A DNA stretch of 64,000 nt from Pleurostoma richardsiae (GCA_030052745.1 JANBVO010000012.1:1-64000); one strand, 5' to 3'; positions 48,218 through 60,747 are shown, numbered from the stretch's first letter. The notes: generated from the letters alone by a model not told the origin. Made by a program: numbers and translations.

Positions 48218-50354
48218 ATGGAGGCGGCATCTGCGCGCGCCGCGGCCAGAGACCAATGGGGGCCGCTCAGTGGTCAACATCCTCCGTCACAGCTTCAGCG
48301 CTTCATAGCAGCCGCCTGCAGTCCGGAGAACTACGAGCCGAACCTAGCCCTGAACCTCGAGATCGCCGACCTTATCAATTCCAAGAAGGGGTCCGCCCCT
48401 CGCGAGGCCGCTGTTGCCATCGTCAACTATATCAATCACCGCAACCCTAACGTTGCGCTCCTCGCCCTGAACCTACTTGACATTTGTGTCAAGAACTGTG
48501 GATATCCTTTCCACTTGCAGATCAGCACAAAAGAGTTCCTCAATGAACTGGTGCGCCGATTCCCAGAACGTCCCCCCATCCGACCCACGAGGGTGCAGAT
48601 CAAGATATTGGAGGCCATTGAGGAATGGCGGGGCACAATCTGCGAGACGAGCCGCCATAAGGAGGACTTGGGATTCATCCGGGATATGCACCGGTTACTG
48701 AGCTACAAGGGTTACACCTTTCCGGAAGTCAGGAGGGAAGACGCTGCTGTCCTGAATCCTAGCGATGTGAGATCTCCCTAGCCACTATGCTGCTAGTCTT
48801 CGCGCCCCTTTCGTAGCTGTTGCAACTAGCTCTTCTGACTGTTGGCCGCAGAACCTCAAGTCGGCGGAGGAAATGGAAGAAGAGGAGCGGGAGGCCCAGT
48901 CGGCGAAACTACAGGAGCTGATACGACGAGGCACTCCCGAAGACCTGCAGGAGGCAAACCGCCTGATGAAAGTGATGGCCGGCTACGACACCAGGTCCAA
49001 GGTCGACTATCGCGCCAAGGCTGCAGAGGAGGTCGCTAAAATTCAGGCTAAAGCAAGGCTCTTGGAGGAGAGACTTGAAGCGCTCAAGGATGGGGACACC
49101 ATTAGAGATGGTGATGTCTTCTCGGAGCTCGCGGCGTCCCTCCAGAGTGCTCAGCCAAAGATACAGAAGATGTGCGAGGAGGAATCGGACGATCACGAGG
49201 CGGTTGCAAAGCTACTCGAGATCAACGACAGTATCCACAGAACCGTCGAGAGGTACAAGCTCCTAAAGAAGGGTGACCGTACAGGTGCAGCGAAGGTGGC
49301 GAGTGGCGAGCCTGTTACGAAGGGTGCAATGGTCCAGAACGTATCGGCGAACGAGCTATCTCTGATCGATTTCGACGGGGAGACAGAGGCGAACGTCACA
49401 GCCAGCAGTAGTCAACCCGGTGCCCAGATCCCCGGGGTTGAGAATGATTTATTGGGACTCTCCCTTGGAGATAACAGCTCTTTCGGACAGACAGGCGGGA
49501 TCGCCCTGGGATTCGGGGCCAACACAAGTAAGGCCTGGGATCAGGACGAGGAGCTACGGGCCGCAGCTAACTGATGTTGCTAGATATTCCCGGGCCGGCG
49601 CTGCTTTCAACCATGACACAAAACAACAGCGCGAAGAACCCTATCTCAGCCCCGAGTCCTGTGCTAAATCCAACATTTTCCGCCTTCGCATCTGCTACCT
49701 CTCCGTCGCCAGGCGGCACTCCCCAGCCAGCGGCACACCAGCAGTCGGCCTTCGCACCCCCTCCTAAGGGACTTTCGGCCGACCCGTTTGCATCTCTAAG
49801 CGTCTCGTCCTTTCCGGCCAAGCCCGTGATACCAGGCCCAGCTGCCCCGACCCCTGGCACTGTCGAGGAAGATGAATGGTCCTTCTCCTCCGCCCTCCCT
49901 CCAGACATTCCATCAATATCCCGGGAGCACAAGGCTGTCGTTAGCAGCACAGCCCTCAAGATCGAGCTGCTCGCGACTAGGACGACTGCAGTGGCCAATA
50001 GCATCAGCCTTCTGTTCGCTTTCACTAACAACACGGCACAGTCCGTCTCGCAGCTGCACTTTCAGCTTGCCGTCACCAAGGTTTGCCAGACCCGGATCCC
50101 GCCGCAGTGCTTTTACTGCGTAGTGATCGATGCTGACAACGACAAAGGGGTATGAATTGCAGTTGAAGCCGCAGTCCGGGCGGACGCTGGAACCCAAGCA
50201 GAGCCGAGGCGTAACTCAAGCCATCGAAGTCTGGCACGCAGGCGACAAGACCAAGAAGGTGCAGTCTATCAAGCTTCGGTGGAGGGCCTCGTACAAAGTC
50301 GGAGAGGAGTTGAAGAACGAGATGGGAGAGATCTCTGAGTTTAGCGTTGCGTAG
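48218..50354 (+). CDS. GGA-type clathrin adaptor (VHS-GAT-GAE)
   Basis: Arf-binding monomeric adaptor for sorting from the trans-Golgi to endosomes. Four exons: 48218-48766, 48852-49527, 49584-50080, 50148-50354; introns of 85, 56 and 67 bp; 642 aa. The VHS domain is at about residues 27-165 (NYEPNLALNLEIADLINSK, LDICVKNCGYPFHLQI, KGYTFPEV). The GAT domain follows at about 185-325 (ELIRRGTPEDLQEANRLMKV, helical and charged). The hinge carries a clathrin box, LIDFD, at residues 354-358 (49362-49376). The GAE ear starts near 530 and crosses the last splice site (FQLAVTK-GYELQLKPQSG), ending WRASYKVGEELKNEMGEISEF. All expected modules are present and in order. Confidence 0.93.
49362..49376 (+). 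other. Clathrin-box motif in the GGA hinge
   Basis: Codes for LIDFD in the disordered hinge between GAT and GAE domains; the same motif serves as a clathrin box in yeast Gga proteins. Confidence 0.7.
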
Positions 50355-50731
50355 TAATGTATAGAGCGCCCAATTCGAAGCGTTATTTCGCCCGGCCATA
50401 ACAGCTAGGTGCTAGGTTCGCTGGAGGTTCCCTTGAATGGATTGTGCTTACCCGGACCCCAAGGTACCGAACCTACCAAGGGGGGCCTAATGTAGGTACC
50501 ACCGTACCAGGACTGTGATGTAGAACGCTTAGGTAAGCGACATCAGTCTCCGTAGGGCTATCGTCGTCAACATTGCTTGAGCAGCAATCAGGGTCGAACT
50601 AACCACAGTCCTCTCTGTGTCTTTGCCTAGTGACTTGGTACCCCACTAGAATCTCTAACAAGGGTAGAGGGAAATAGTAGCTGGATCCTCTGACACCCAT
50701 CTTTTTCCAACAAGGGCGAGGGCCTTCTGCC
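50355..50731. other. Short intergenic region GGA-PML1
   Basis: About 380 bp with the GGA 3' UTR and PML1 promoter; a few GGTACC words at 50460-50505. Nothing else seen. Confidence 0.5.
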
Positions 50732-51676
50732 ATGGCATCGGACGATTCTCACAACCAGCGAAGCTCGCGACGGCGCTTGCGTGAGGGTGATGACACGGAA
50801 GACGAGCGCCGCCGGAAAAGAAGTCACCGTACTGGCGAGGATCACAGCAGTGACGATAGGGAAAGACATAGGAGGCACGAGAGGCTGCAGAACAGCAACA
50901 GGCTCGGTCAGGCTGAAAGCCATACGTCTAGGCGTGACAGACTTGACGAAGACGACAGGAAACAACGACTATCGAGATACGTTTCGCCGCGTGACAAAAC
51001 GCGGCGTCGGGAGCGCATCGAGCATGGCGCTTCTCCTTCTAGCCTCGGGCAGGAACTGAATGAAGGAGGATTTCGAGAGCATGGCGGGCATGATACTGCC
51101 GGACGGAGAGTGGCTCAGCAGGGACGACCTCTACCGTCCCAAGAAGAATCGTTCGCGCTTACAAAGGGCGAGCAAGTGGACAAGCCTAAGGAGAAACCAA
51201 ATCTGGGTACCACCGGTCACCTTGCTAGTGCGTCCAACTCGGTTGTGCAAGCGGATGGGACTACTGTCACTCTCAAATACCACGAACCGCCAGAGGCTCG
51301 CAAGCCATCCCCTAGGGACGAGTGGAAGCTATTCGTTTTCAAGGGGCCGGATATCATCGACACCATCGAGCTGAGCAGCAGGAGCTGTTGGTTAGTTGGA
51401 CGGGAGGCGGCTATCGTTGACTTGCTTGCTGAGCATCCCAGCGTCAGCAAGCAGCATGCCGTCATCCAGTTCCGGTATACCGAAAAGAGGAACGAATTCG
51501 GGGATAAGGTTGGGCGCGTCAAGCCCTACCTCGTTGATCTCGAAAGCGCAAATGGTACGACGCTCAATAACGAGAAAGTGCCGGATAGGAGATATCTAGA
51601 GCTGAGGGACAAGGACATGATTCAGTTTGGACTGAGCACAAGGGAATATGTTCTCATGCTGGCGCCCAAAGACTAA
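50732..51676 (+). CDS. PML1: FHA-domain splicing factor Pml1 (SNIP1-like)
   Basis: Subunit of the RES complex of the spliceosome, which aids splicing and retains unspliced RNA in the nucleus. One uninterrupted frame of 314 codons. Residues 1-~130 are Arg/Asp/Ser-rich (RRRKRSHRTGEDHSSDDRE), typical of SNIP1/Pml1. The FHA domain occupies about 185-310: WKLFVFKGPDIIDTIELSS, WLVGREAAIVDL, HPSVSKQHAVIQFR, VDLESANGTTLNN and MIQFGLSTREYVLML. The phosphopeptide-binding residues (GRE, SKQH, NGT) are present. The length and order match Pml1/SNIP1 rather than other FHA proteins. Confidence 0.9.
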   Translation: MASDDSHNQRSSRRRLREGDDTEDERRRKRSHRTGEDHSSDDRERHRRHERLQNSNRLGQAESHTSRRDRLDEDDRKQRLSRYVSPRDKTRRRERIEHGASPSSLGQELNEGGFREHGGHDTAGRRVAQQGRPLPSQEESFALTKGEQVDKPKEKPNLGTTGHLASASNSVVQADGTTVTLKYHEPPEARKPSPRDEWKLFVFKGPDIIDTIELSSRSCWLVGREAAIVDLLAEHPSVSKQHAVIQFRYTEKRNEFGDKVGRVKPYLVDLESANGTTLNNEKVPDRRYLELRDKDMIQFGLSTREYVLMLAPKD

Positions 51677-52903
51677 GACAGGTGTAGCCCAGTTTTCGCC
51701 CGTAATGTGGCGACGGGCTGCATAGGTTGCTCTGGACCGCAAGAAGAGGGAAGGCGAGATGGTCTCCTGTCAAATGCTATGGTTCTACTCTGACCACGCC
51801 TGCGCGGGCCAACCCCATCGCGCCTCTTATCCATCGTTGCTCGTGTGCAGCGACGATGGCCGATACCGTTCGTCTCACCTGCCTCGGCCATGCCTAGGAG
51901 ATGCATGGAAGCAATTTTCATGGACGACAGTTGACTATCGCCAGTGATCTGCCGAGTCGTAACGGTGACTCTTGTCAGCAAAGGCGTGAAGTACCACCCA
52001 TTGATCCCAGGGGAGCTTTTGTCCATACCTACTCAAGGGAAACATGTCCAAGCGGACTCGCCTTACTGCTTAGATATGAGAGTGCATTTTCGGCCGGCAA
52101 ATAATCAAGTCCACGCAAGTAAACGTGCTTTATGTGGATCACTTAGTACACAAGACAAGTTGATTTGTCCGGTGCATACACCCTTATGCTGCCTGGTTCC
52201 TGAACCGTACCGGCACATCTGACGGTGAGACCCCCTGACATGGAAGTTTAGACTATCGCGGCCTGCCACGGGAGCCATGGCGGGTTGCAGTAGGCGCCAG
52301 TGGAGTCTCTAGACAGTGCCTGTGGGCTTTTCTTGCAAGGGTAGGAGATGGGCGGGTGAGGGGCTCAGCTGGCCACGCCCCTCTCCTCGGAGGGCCGTGG
52401 ATGGCCTCGCCCCAGAACAGAAAGCTGCGCCTCGTGACAGCCCGGCGGACAGAACAGGGCCGGGGTTTCCCAGGTAAGAGAGCATAGATGGGAGAGACGA
52501 CACTCTCCTTGTCCTTCAACCCAGCAGCTTTTTTCCCTCTGCGTTTCACCCTCTTTTACTCGGCCGCTGCCTTATCATCTCTCCTTTTCCCGCCCTCCTC
52601 TCATCGTTGTCATCGTTTGATCCCGGTTCCTGCCTTTGATTCTGCCCGCTTCAGCGGGGTGTGTGTGCCTTCAGTCCTCACCTCTCTTCCGCGTCAGACT
52701 GCTGGCCTGCCCCGCCTCATTGCGAAGGACTGGTGTACTATGTACGTAAGCTGTCATTATGGCTTAAGGTTCCCCCTTGTGGCCATGGCTACTGACGATG
52801 TAGAACAGACAGCCCTTGAGACTAACTAAGTAGAGCTGGGAGGTATCGTCGCCTTGCTACCGCGGCGGCCTTCTGGCTTCTTCAAGGACTCCGTCTAGCT
52901 AGT
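51677..52903. other. Region upstream of the STAND gene
   Basis: About 1.2 kb. The last ~400 bp are pyrimidine-rich (about 52490-52700), as in fungal promoters and leaders. A 113-codon ORF at 52488-52829 is probably chance or leader sequence. No domain was recognised. Confidence 0.4.
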
Positions 52904-55900
52904 ATGGTATGTATCGAGTAGCTCTCGTCCTCTCCAAAAACTCTTATTCCCGTCAATAGCCCTGTCCTGGGTTCCTGCCCAACCCTGACCGGTTCTCTGT
53001 CTCGCCGTCCTCCGACGGCAAACTCCCCCACCCCTTCCCCGCAAGCGCGGGGCGGCCCGCAGAGATCGTTCCGTTGTGCGGCGAGCTGTCCTTTCGGCAC
53101 GGACATTCCTTGGCCTAGAAGACTCATCAAAGGCCTGAAGCCCAGCTGACAACATAAACTTCTGTCAATGACAATAGGGCTCCGTCAACAAGCAGATAGC
53201 CCGCTACGAGTGCACTGCCGTCTACACGCACCCGAATGCCAAGTCTGATATAGTGCTCGTCCATGGCCTCAACGGCGACCCTCAGAGGACATGGACGGCA
53301 CAGAATGGCGTCTTTTGGCCGGCTGACCTCCTTCCAGACTCTCTGAAGGACGCCCATGCCAACGTCCTCGTGTATGGCTATAACGGGGATGTCTACTCAA
53401 CTCGTAATGACAGGTACGGTCTGCCCCCCGCGCCCGCGTGTCGTTGGCGAGACACGTAGCCCCGGTCCCCACCGACCTTGCTCACACATCTTGGACTGAC
53501 TGGATATGATGCCCTTGGTGCAGGAGCGCGAGCGACAATTATATTCACCATCATGCGCAGACCTTGGTCACCACCCTCACACTCTATCGCAAAAGCGAGG
53601 AGTCCACCAGAAAGCCCATCATCTGGGTGTGCCACAGCCTTGGGGGTATTCTCGTGAAACGCGCCTTGGAGTACTCCAACGACCTGCGAGCGAGTCATCA
53701 TGAGGAGTATCGATCTGTCTATGTATCTACGTACGGCATTGTTTTCCTGGGGACGCCTCACACGGGCTCAGGTCTCGCGACATGGGGCCGCGTTCTCCAG
53801 ACTATGTCCGATATTGTAGTTCCCAAGAAGCTATTCGAGTCTGAGCCAGTCCTCCTCAAGACCCTCAAGCGGGACAATGAGACACTACAGAACATCAACA
53901 GCCATTTTCTCGATATCTACCAGCGTTTCAAGATCCACGTGGCTCATGAAAACGTCAAGACAGATATCAAAGGATCCAGGTGAGGCAATTCCAGGGCCTC
54001 TCACCGTAGTATCGCGGCGATGGCCCGTCTGATGCTCAGTTTGACTGGGCAGGGAACCGGAGAGGAGTGCTAATCGGCTGACACATTACAGAGTTCTTGT
54101 GGTCGATCCGACTTCTGCGAGCCCGCAACTTCCCGGCGTCACGTATTATGGAATCGAGGCGAATCATTCGGGCATGTGCAAGTTTGAAAGTCGCGAGGCT
54201 CCGGGCTATCGCACCGTGTCCACGGCCCTCCGCGACTGGGTCCGAGAGGCCCCAGCTGTAATTCAAGTCCGCTGGGTGGTCGAGGAAGAGGACCGTTTAG
54301 CAAGGGCAATGCAGGAGGTTGACGAGCGCATGCGGCCATTCGTGAGTGTCACTACGTCTCCTGTGCGGTGGAGGAGAAACGAGTCTAGGTGGGCGGACGG
54401 TGAGCGGCGGTGGCCGTTGCACCCCGAGCTCTTTGGACCCTTGACACCACTCAACAATGCTCCCAGACAGAGATTGACAACTAGGTGGGCAGATGAAAAG
54501 TTCAGCTGGGACTTCGCAGCCTACAACACGCGGTAGGTTCCAGCCTCATTACATCCATACTCTGCGCTCCTGCCGGTCGCGAACGCTCTAAACTTTGACG
54601 CGAAATATGGTCTAACTTGGGTTGTTTGTTCTAGTGGAGCGAAGTAACGACATAACAGCATCCGCAGTACAGCAAGATAGTCTCAGTGCGCCATCACCTG
54701 TGCCTCTTCTGACTTTGCCTTCTTCAAATCACGACCCACATAACCAGCCGAGCGCTGAGACGCAGAACGAGCCCCTCTTCGTCCACCCTGAGCCCTTCCG
54801 CCCGAACTCCTTCTTTGTCGGCAGGCAAGGGGAGCTCCAGGATCTTCATAAGATGCTCATGGATGGGCAACGAAGAGCCGAAGGCACGTCGGCTGTCCTG
54901 ATTCAATGTCTCCCTGGAGGAGGCAAGACTCATCTGGCGAGGCAATATGCTTTCCAGCACATGTCAGATTATCCTGGTGGGGTGTATTGGGTAACGGCCA
55001 AATCCCTGCACGAGATGGAGTATGGGTATTGGCGCATTGCGAAGACTGAGGCTATGCGAGGTTTATCGGAGCAAGACGGTATCGATCATGCTACCGATTC
55101 GGAGATGCTTGTGGAAGGTGTACGCAGGTGGCTCAACGGTTTCGACGAGTGGTTACTCATCCTTGATGGCATCCTTTTCGACACCCCTGGGGTGCAAAGA
55201 TTCATCCCGGACGCAAAAAACACGAGCCTGATCTACACGTCGACGCAACGGGCCGTTACTGGGGACCATCACTTCGACAACCCACAGATTATGGAACTAA
55301 CCCTGCTCGGGCCACAAGAGGCACAGGAACTGCTGCTCTTAGAAATGGAGAAAAGGAGACCATGGACTCAAGATGACCGCAGCCGCGCCTATGAACTTGT
55401 GCAGCTCATGGGCCGACTGCCGCTCATGATACATGTCACGGCTCAGCACCTGAAGGCAACAAGGGAGCCCTTGGCGAAATATCTGAATTCTTACAGGAAC
55501 CGCCCCAAGGTTGGCAGTCTACCTGCCTACAACGCAGTCTGGGACCAGCTTCAACGCCGAGGCGCTGTAGCTGCTCTAAATCTGATGTCAATCTTGGTTT
55601 TCTTCGACCAGCACGTCCCTGTCGAGATGGTCTCCCTCGGTATGCTCTTCTTTCGCGGTCTTGCACCGTTAAATGACGTGGCTTGCCGTCAACCGCTAAC
55701 GCCAGCCTAGGACTTGGCGCGCTGGACAAGAGGACACCTTATAAAACATGCGATGCCTCTCATAGGAAGGCAACTCTGACCAATACTCTTAAGGTCCTCA
55801 TCGCCTTCGCCCTGGTCGAACGAACAGAAGCTGTCGATATCTCCCCAACGAGCTCTCGGAGTTCAAAGAGGAGCCTCGACCGGACAGTCGACACATTAGA

Positions 55901-58265
55901 CTTGCTAATGATTCATAGCGTGGTGCAGACCTTTTTCATCGAGTCACTGGCAGGAGAAAAGCAGCATTACTTCTGGCTGGAACGGGCATCTGCAGTGTTC
56001 TGTCGATCGTTCGATGAAGCCAAAAGGCGCATGAATGAGGACCCTGTCATTGGCCTACCGGACGACTACCGGCGGTTCACCATCCATGGGAGGAAACTCG
56101 TGGAACATCTTGACCGCTTCGAGAAGAAATGCCCTGAGCTGCTCTCTGCTGCAAAGACAGGCATGGAGGATAGACTTGGTCAGATCCAGCTTGCCGTTCA
56201 CCAGCTATCTCAGACTCACCAGGCTGGTTCAGTGGAGGAATACAATCATGCTCCTCGGTTGTCGGTCTTCGAAAGAAACAACAGTCTGACCGAGACGGAC
56301 TCAGAGCCGCCCAGCCACCACAGCATAAGCGAAGAGGATCGATGGACAAAGGAACAGGATGATCGCAACATATTCCATCAGTCTCCTTCCACATACGCGG
56401 CACAGGACTTCAATCCTTACCACTGGCACATTCCGTACCCACACAGAGATATTATCCCCGGGGAACCGTATCCTGCCGATGAAGACGACAAGACGGGGAT
56501 ATCTACGCCGAAACCGGCACAGGTGGAGCATATGGCATCCAGGGCCCAGAGTGCGGACGTAGACCGCAATCACCGGGTTGTGAAGAGAAACGAAGGTAGA
56601 CGATACCGCGATCGCGCTGGCGCATGGAGGGACCGCAGTGTGGGAGACCCTCGTGTTAGTATGAGTCGGGAGGGTGTAAAGGGAACTGTGGTCCCGCCCG
56701 GCAGTTCTGCCACAGAAATATCAGTACTCACAGCTGAGAGCCAGGCAGAGTCAGCCTTGAATAGGATCAAAATGGGATCTCTGCGTCCCCGACGAGGCAG
56801 TGTGGTGGTCCAAGAGAAAACCAGAAGCCACTCTGAGTCCGAGCAGGCGAGACCACGACTCATTCTTGGAAAGGGTAGCTATGCCGACGCACTACCTGGA
56901 GAGACGGCCATTGATTACACCTTATCCCCGCCAGAGTTCTCGAATGCCTTCGCGGCCGGGTCCGCAACAATGTCCACCTGGACTGCAGCGACCCTGCGGC
57001 GACTGAAACGGGGCGCCGCTCAATCGCGGACCGGGCGTGCAATCCGTCGGCAGTCAGCAGGGACCGAAGTCGCCAAAAACGAGGACAAGGACCGCACTGC
57101 TATGACAAAAGACGGCAGCACCGCTGAGCAGACGCCGATTTCCATGTTTCAGGGCACCCGCTCCTCAAGGTCTAGTCCGGCTCAATCATCATCGACATTC
57201 TACTCCCCAGAAGCCTCCGCGGGTATAAGCGGGTCTGGCAGACCGTCCCAGGGGCACCCTGCGGGCTTCCGCGCCGGGAACACCCAAGCATACGACCCTG
57301 ATCTTAGTCGATCAGGCTCCTTCAGCCTAGGCGACGAGCCGATGGCAATGTCTCTCCCCATCCTGCGACGAGAATACCGGTCCACGGCCGATATATGCCC
57401 GCCCAAAACCTTGCAGTTTCGCTGCGCAAGTGGCTATACGTCCGAGCCCATGTCACGAGACGCCAGCGGTCATTCCAGTGGCCAATCGCCATTCAGCCCA
57501 GGTCTCGCTGGGCCGGCTGGTTCATATGCTGTGGTATCAGAGAGTTATCACGCTACCCGCCACTCTCTACCGGTCATTGCTGGTCCTGCGAACGCAATCC
57601 CGGTAAGTGTTCTCGGAGCGCGGGATCGACGACCGTCGGTGGTTGAAACGGAACCCAGCCCACGCCTGGATGCAGTGTTTCCGGAAGTACACACATCGTA
57701 CCAGAGGTGGGAAGATAGGTACAAACGATGCCTCGGGGCCGACTCAGGAGGTCTGTCTGCCGATAATACCATTGACGCACGATCAAAGTCATTTCAACGG
57801 GCTGGGAGAGGTGGTGACCCAGCCGGTCAGACGAGGTCTCAGTCTCTCTCGCCCAGCTACGGTCCACGAGTGCCGCTGGGCTTTGGCATGTCCTGGGACA
57901 GATCAGGCCTAGAAGAGGCCTTCTCAGACGGAGATGTTGTCGTGGGTGAGCAGATGGCGCGGTCCGGCTCCGGCGGCATTAAGCTGCCTGACGGGAGCGT
58001 CGTCGAGTTTGGAGACGTCATCAGCCCGTGCCTGTCGAGCCCAGAGCTGGCGGAAGGCAGGGAAAGCATCAAAAGACATCCCGTACCGCCGAATCTGTCG
58101 AATAGTGCTGTCGGTTTAGGTATCAGCGAGTTTGGGCACTGGAAGTGGCACCTTGCACCCACTCATGCAGACTCATCTGCATATTCGGTGCTTCGTTCTC
58201 AAACTTCATATAGGAGCTTCTATACTCTTGCTCCCTGCTTACCTAGGATGGGGAATGTTAAGTGA
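52904..58265 (+). CDS. NLR-like STAND protein: alpha/beta-hydrolase (SesB/LipA-type) plus NB-ARC
   Basis: Candidate intracellular receptor whose nucleotide switch would control an esterase head, as in fungal NLRs linked to non-self recognition. Proposed exons: 52904-52906 (ATG only), 53178-53413, 53524-53979, 54092-54532, 54645-55639, 55711-58265; 1561 aa. The hydrolase spans about 10-250: oxyanion HGLNG at about 30-34, nucleophile Ser118 in VCHSLGG, then FLGTPHTGSG. The NB-ARC has LPGGGKTHLA (Walker A, about 469-474), WLLILDG (Walker B, about 549-553), YTSTQR (sensor, about 576-581) and GRLPL (about 635-639). A winged-helix and helical part follows to ~880. Residues ~890-1561 are Ser/Gly/Arg-rich and disordered, with no WD40, ankyrin or TPR units visible. 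The exon 4/5 junction needs an AAG acceptor; the other joins fit well. The exact start is uncertain. Confidence 0.82.
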
Positions 58266-58945
58266 AGGTCGTGGTCCGCTGAAGAACTAGTCTGGCGAGT
58301 ATTGATGAGTTTACAGATAGTTGTCGAGAGTATGTCACGGAACCTTATTCCGAGCCGATCAATGAATTGGTGTCTATTGCAAATCTACTCCAGGCTCTAA
58401 AAACTCTATGGGCTCTATCGTCAACTCCTTTGTTGATAGCAGACGACTGGAACTCCTCCAGGCCAGCGTATCCCCACCCCCTTCCCGGCAGAAAGAAGAC
58501 TGAGTGACAGACGGTGAGAAAATCAACATAGGGGACAAAGACCAGAAGAAAAACCATCCTTCAATCTTCATGGCCATCCAGTATCCCTATGTATGGCCGC
58601 ATGTACCGACCCCAGCACGCCTCCTCAAATGCTTCTCAAGTCTGAGTTGATATATAGAGACCACTTCTATACCAGAAACAGTAGGGCGGCCATCGTCCCC
58701 GCAAACAAGCAATGGGGATGCGACACCATTACTACATATATCAAGTGAAAATGGTGACTGTACGCCGAGATTCTGGTATCAGCAAGCAATATATCGACAG
58801 TTCTGACAGAAACCCCACTAGGGGCGGGAATATAAGCGAAGAGATCAGAGACATGGCAAAGGCGGGCGGGTCAAGGAAGCAAACAACACGGTTGTCTGAC
58901 TTGGAGACACTCGCTCTTCTGGTGGTGAATCGTCCCCATGAAAAA
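58266..58945. other. Convergent region between the STAND and Osh genes
   Basis: About 680 bp with both 3' UTRs. Short ORFs only; no element recognised. Confidence 0.5.
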
Positions 58946-60747
58946 CTACGTCGGAATCCCTGTCATGTCCCAGTTTCCGCTTTGGGCCCGTCGAAGGACC
59001 TCGCGGCCCCTATCGGACAACTCCGGCTTGCCCCCATTGCCCGTGACCTGCTCGAAGAAAGCCGGCTTCCATGTCTCTCCCTTCCGCTCGCGCTCACGAG
59101 CTTTCTCACGCTGGGCTTCCTCTAGCTCATGCTTGACTGTGGTCGCCCGCGAATATTGTTTGGCTAAGATTGCCTTGGTAACATCCCCCCACAAGTTCAG
59201 CGACTCATTCGGCAATTGCTTATCCTCCGGTGGGAGAGTCTTGGGAGCGACGCTGAGGGGGGCAATATCGATTATGGTTGTCCGCTCTTCTGGCGGGTGT
59301 GATTCCTGGTAGAAGCATTGCATTAGCAGCTTCGACGCAAGCTGGCACCGCTAGAAGTCAACCAAGAGGGAGTGGAGAAGATATCAATACAAAGGTCATT
59401 CGCGAACATACCACTGGCTTCGGTCCTAAAGTGAATTCGATCTTGTCTTTCCAGGGACCTTTCAGGCGCACCAGGATGTCCTCTTCAGGGACATCCCTAA
59501 TGCGCGTCTTGTCGTCGTTTTCCGGATCGTATCGGAACACAACACCTTCCACCTGGTTGGTCGAACCTCTCAACCACCCTTCGTCGTAATAGTGGAGGAT
59601 AGCCTTCATTCTTGTCTGGGGGCAGGTAATATACGCCATATCGCCGACACTCACGCTTAACGCACCGCGCAACAACCCCCCCAGGTGTGCCGCGGGGTGC
59701 GTCAGCTGGTATGTTTCATTGTCTCGTTTCTCAACCGTGATGAAGATGCCTAAGTTGTGCTCTCCGGGCATAACCTTGATCGAGGTGCCAGTGAACTTGG
59801 CGGTGATCTGATCGAATCCTCGCGCATGCAGACCCTTCTCGGGACAGCTGATATAGAAGGCGCTGACAGGCGGGTGATGTGACGTCTGTTCTGTGAGATA
59901 TGACACCCGAACAGTCGGGCTGGTAGGGCTCGCTGCTGTTTGAGGGACTGACACCGTTGAAGCCCCCCTGGAATCGCCGAGATTGAGGCCTGCAGGTATT
60001 GCGGGTGCCGCGTGCGTGACCGACTTCGTGCTGGACGCACTGCTATCGGGAGAGTTGGATTCGCCAGCGACGTCCTTGGTAATGATTCTTGGAGCGTTGT
60101 CCTCAGCTTCCCAATTACACTGATGAACTGCTATGTCAGTCGAGCTTTGAGCCGAGTATTGTAACTAGAGCCAAACTTTTGTCTGGGTCGGAGTGGTCGA
60201 AACGCACCCTGAAGAACTCGCCCAGACAGGAGTTATAGGGTTTGCAGGGCTTTCCTTTCGCATACTTCAGGTCCTTAGTAAACCAGAAACGCAAAACTTC
60301 CAGCATACGATCGAGGGGATCGTCGCCAGTACCAATGGCAACGAAGGCATTCGGGGCGTCGAGATAGTTCCAGTATTCGAGGTTAGGGGTTGGCTCCAGG
60401 AGCTGGGAGGGCAGTGAGAAGCGGACAGAGGCGAGATCGGCAACGCCAATAAATCTATGCAAAATCAATATGTCAGCGACAGTACATGATAGTAGAGGTG
60501 GGCTAATCAGCGAATGATGACCTCCCGCGTCGCCCTGCGATGTCGAGAGGCCATTGGCGGAAGAGGAGGCACCGCGTATGGGGTCTCAACCGGGGAAAGA
60601 GATGCGCTTGTGACAGACGTCGGAAGAAGGGACAGGGGCCACTGACTTCCTAAGGATGTTGAGAAAAATCTTGAGCTTGGAGCTGTCGTTGTGATGCTCC
60701 TCGGAAGGCGGCGCAGCATCATCGACGGTCGGTGGCAAGGAGGCCAT
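58946..60747 (-). CDS. Oxysterol-binding-protein homologue, Osh6/Osh7 type
   Basis: Lipid-transfer protein; the closest yeast relatives exchange phosphatidylserine and PI4P between ER and plasma membrane. Four exons: 60747-60647, 60454-60208, 60119-59412, 59305-58946; introns of 192, 88 and 106 bp; 471 aa. The start is KLKIFLNILRK-FIGVADLAS, joined over the first intron (weak GTCAGT donor, GCTGAC branch). Family motifs are SLPSQLLEPTPNLEYWNYLD, KPYNSCLGEFFR, TEQTSHHPPVSAFY (the HHPP signature for PI4P), TCPQTRMKAILHYYDEGWL and DKIEFTLGPKPV. The last exon gives ERTTIIDIAPLSVAPKTLP, a charged coiled stretch, and WKPAFFEQV. It has no PH or ankyrin domain, so it is the short type. A Ser/Thr-rich insert of about 50 residues lies before the HHPP region. 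Confidence 0.92.

Noticed and set aside
50580-50620. Possible tRNA T-arm on the minus strand (GTTCGACCC)
   Set aside because: No stem pairing for the T-arm or acceptor and no A box at the right distance.
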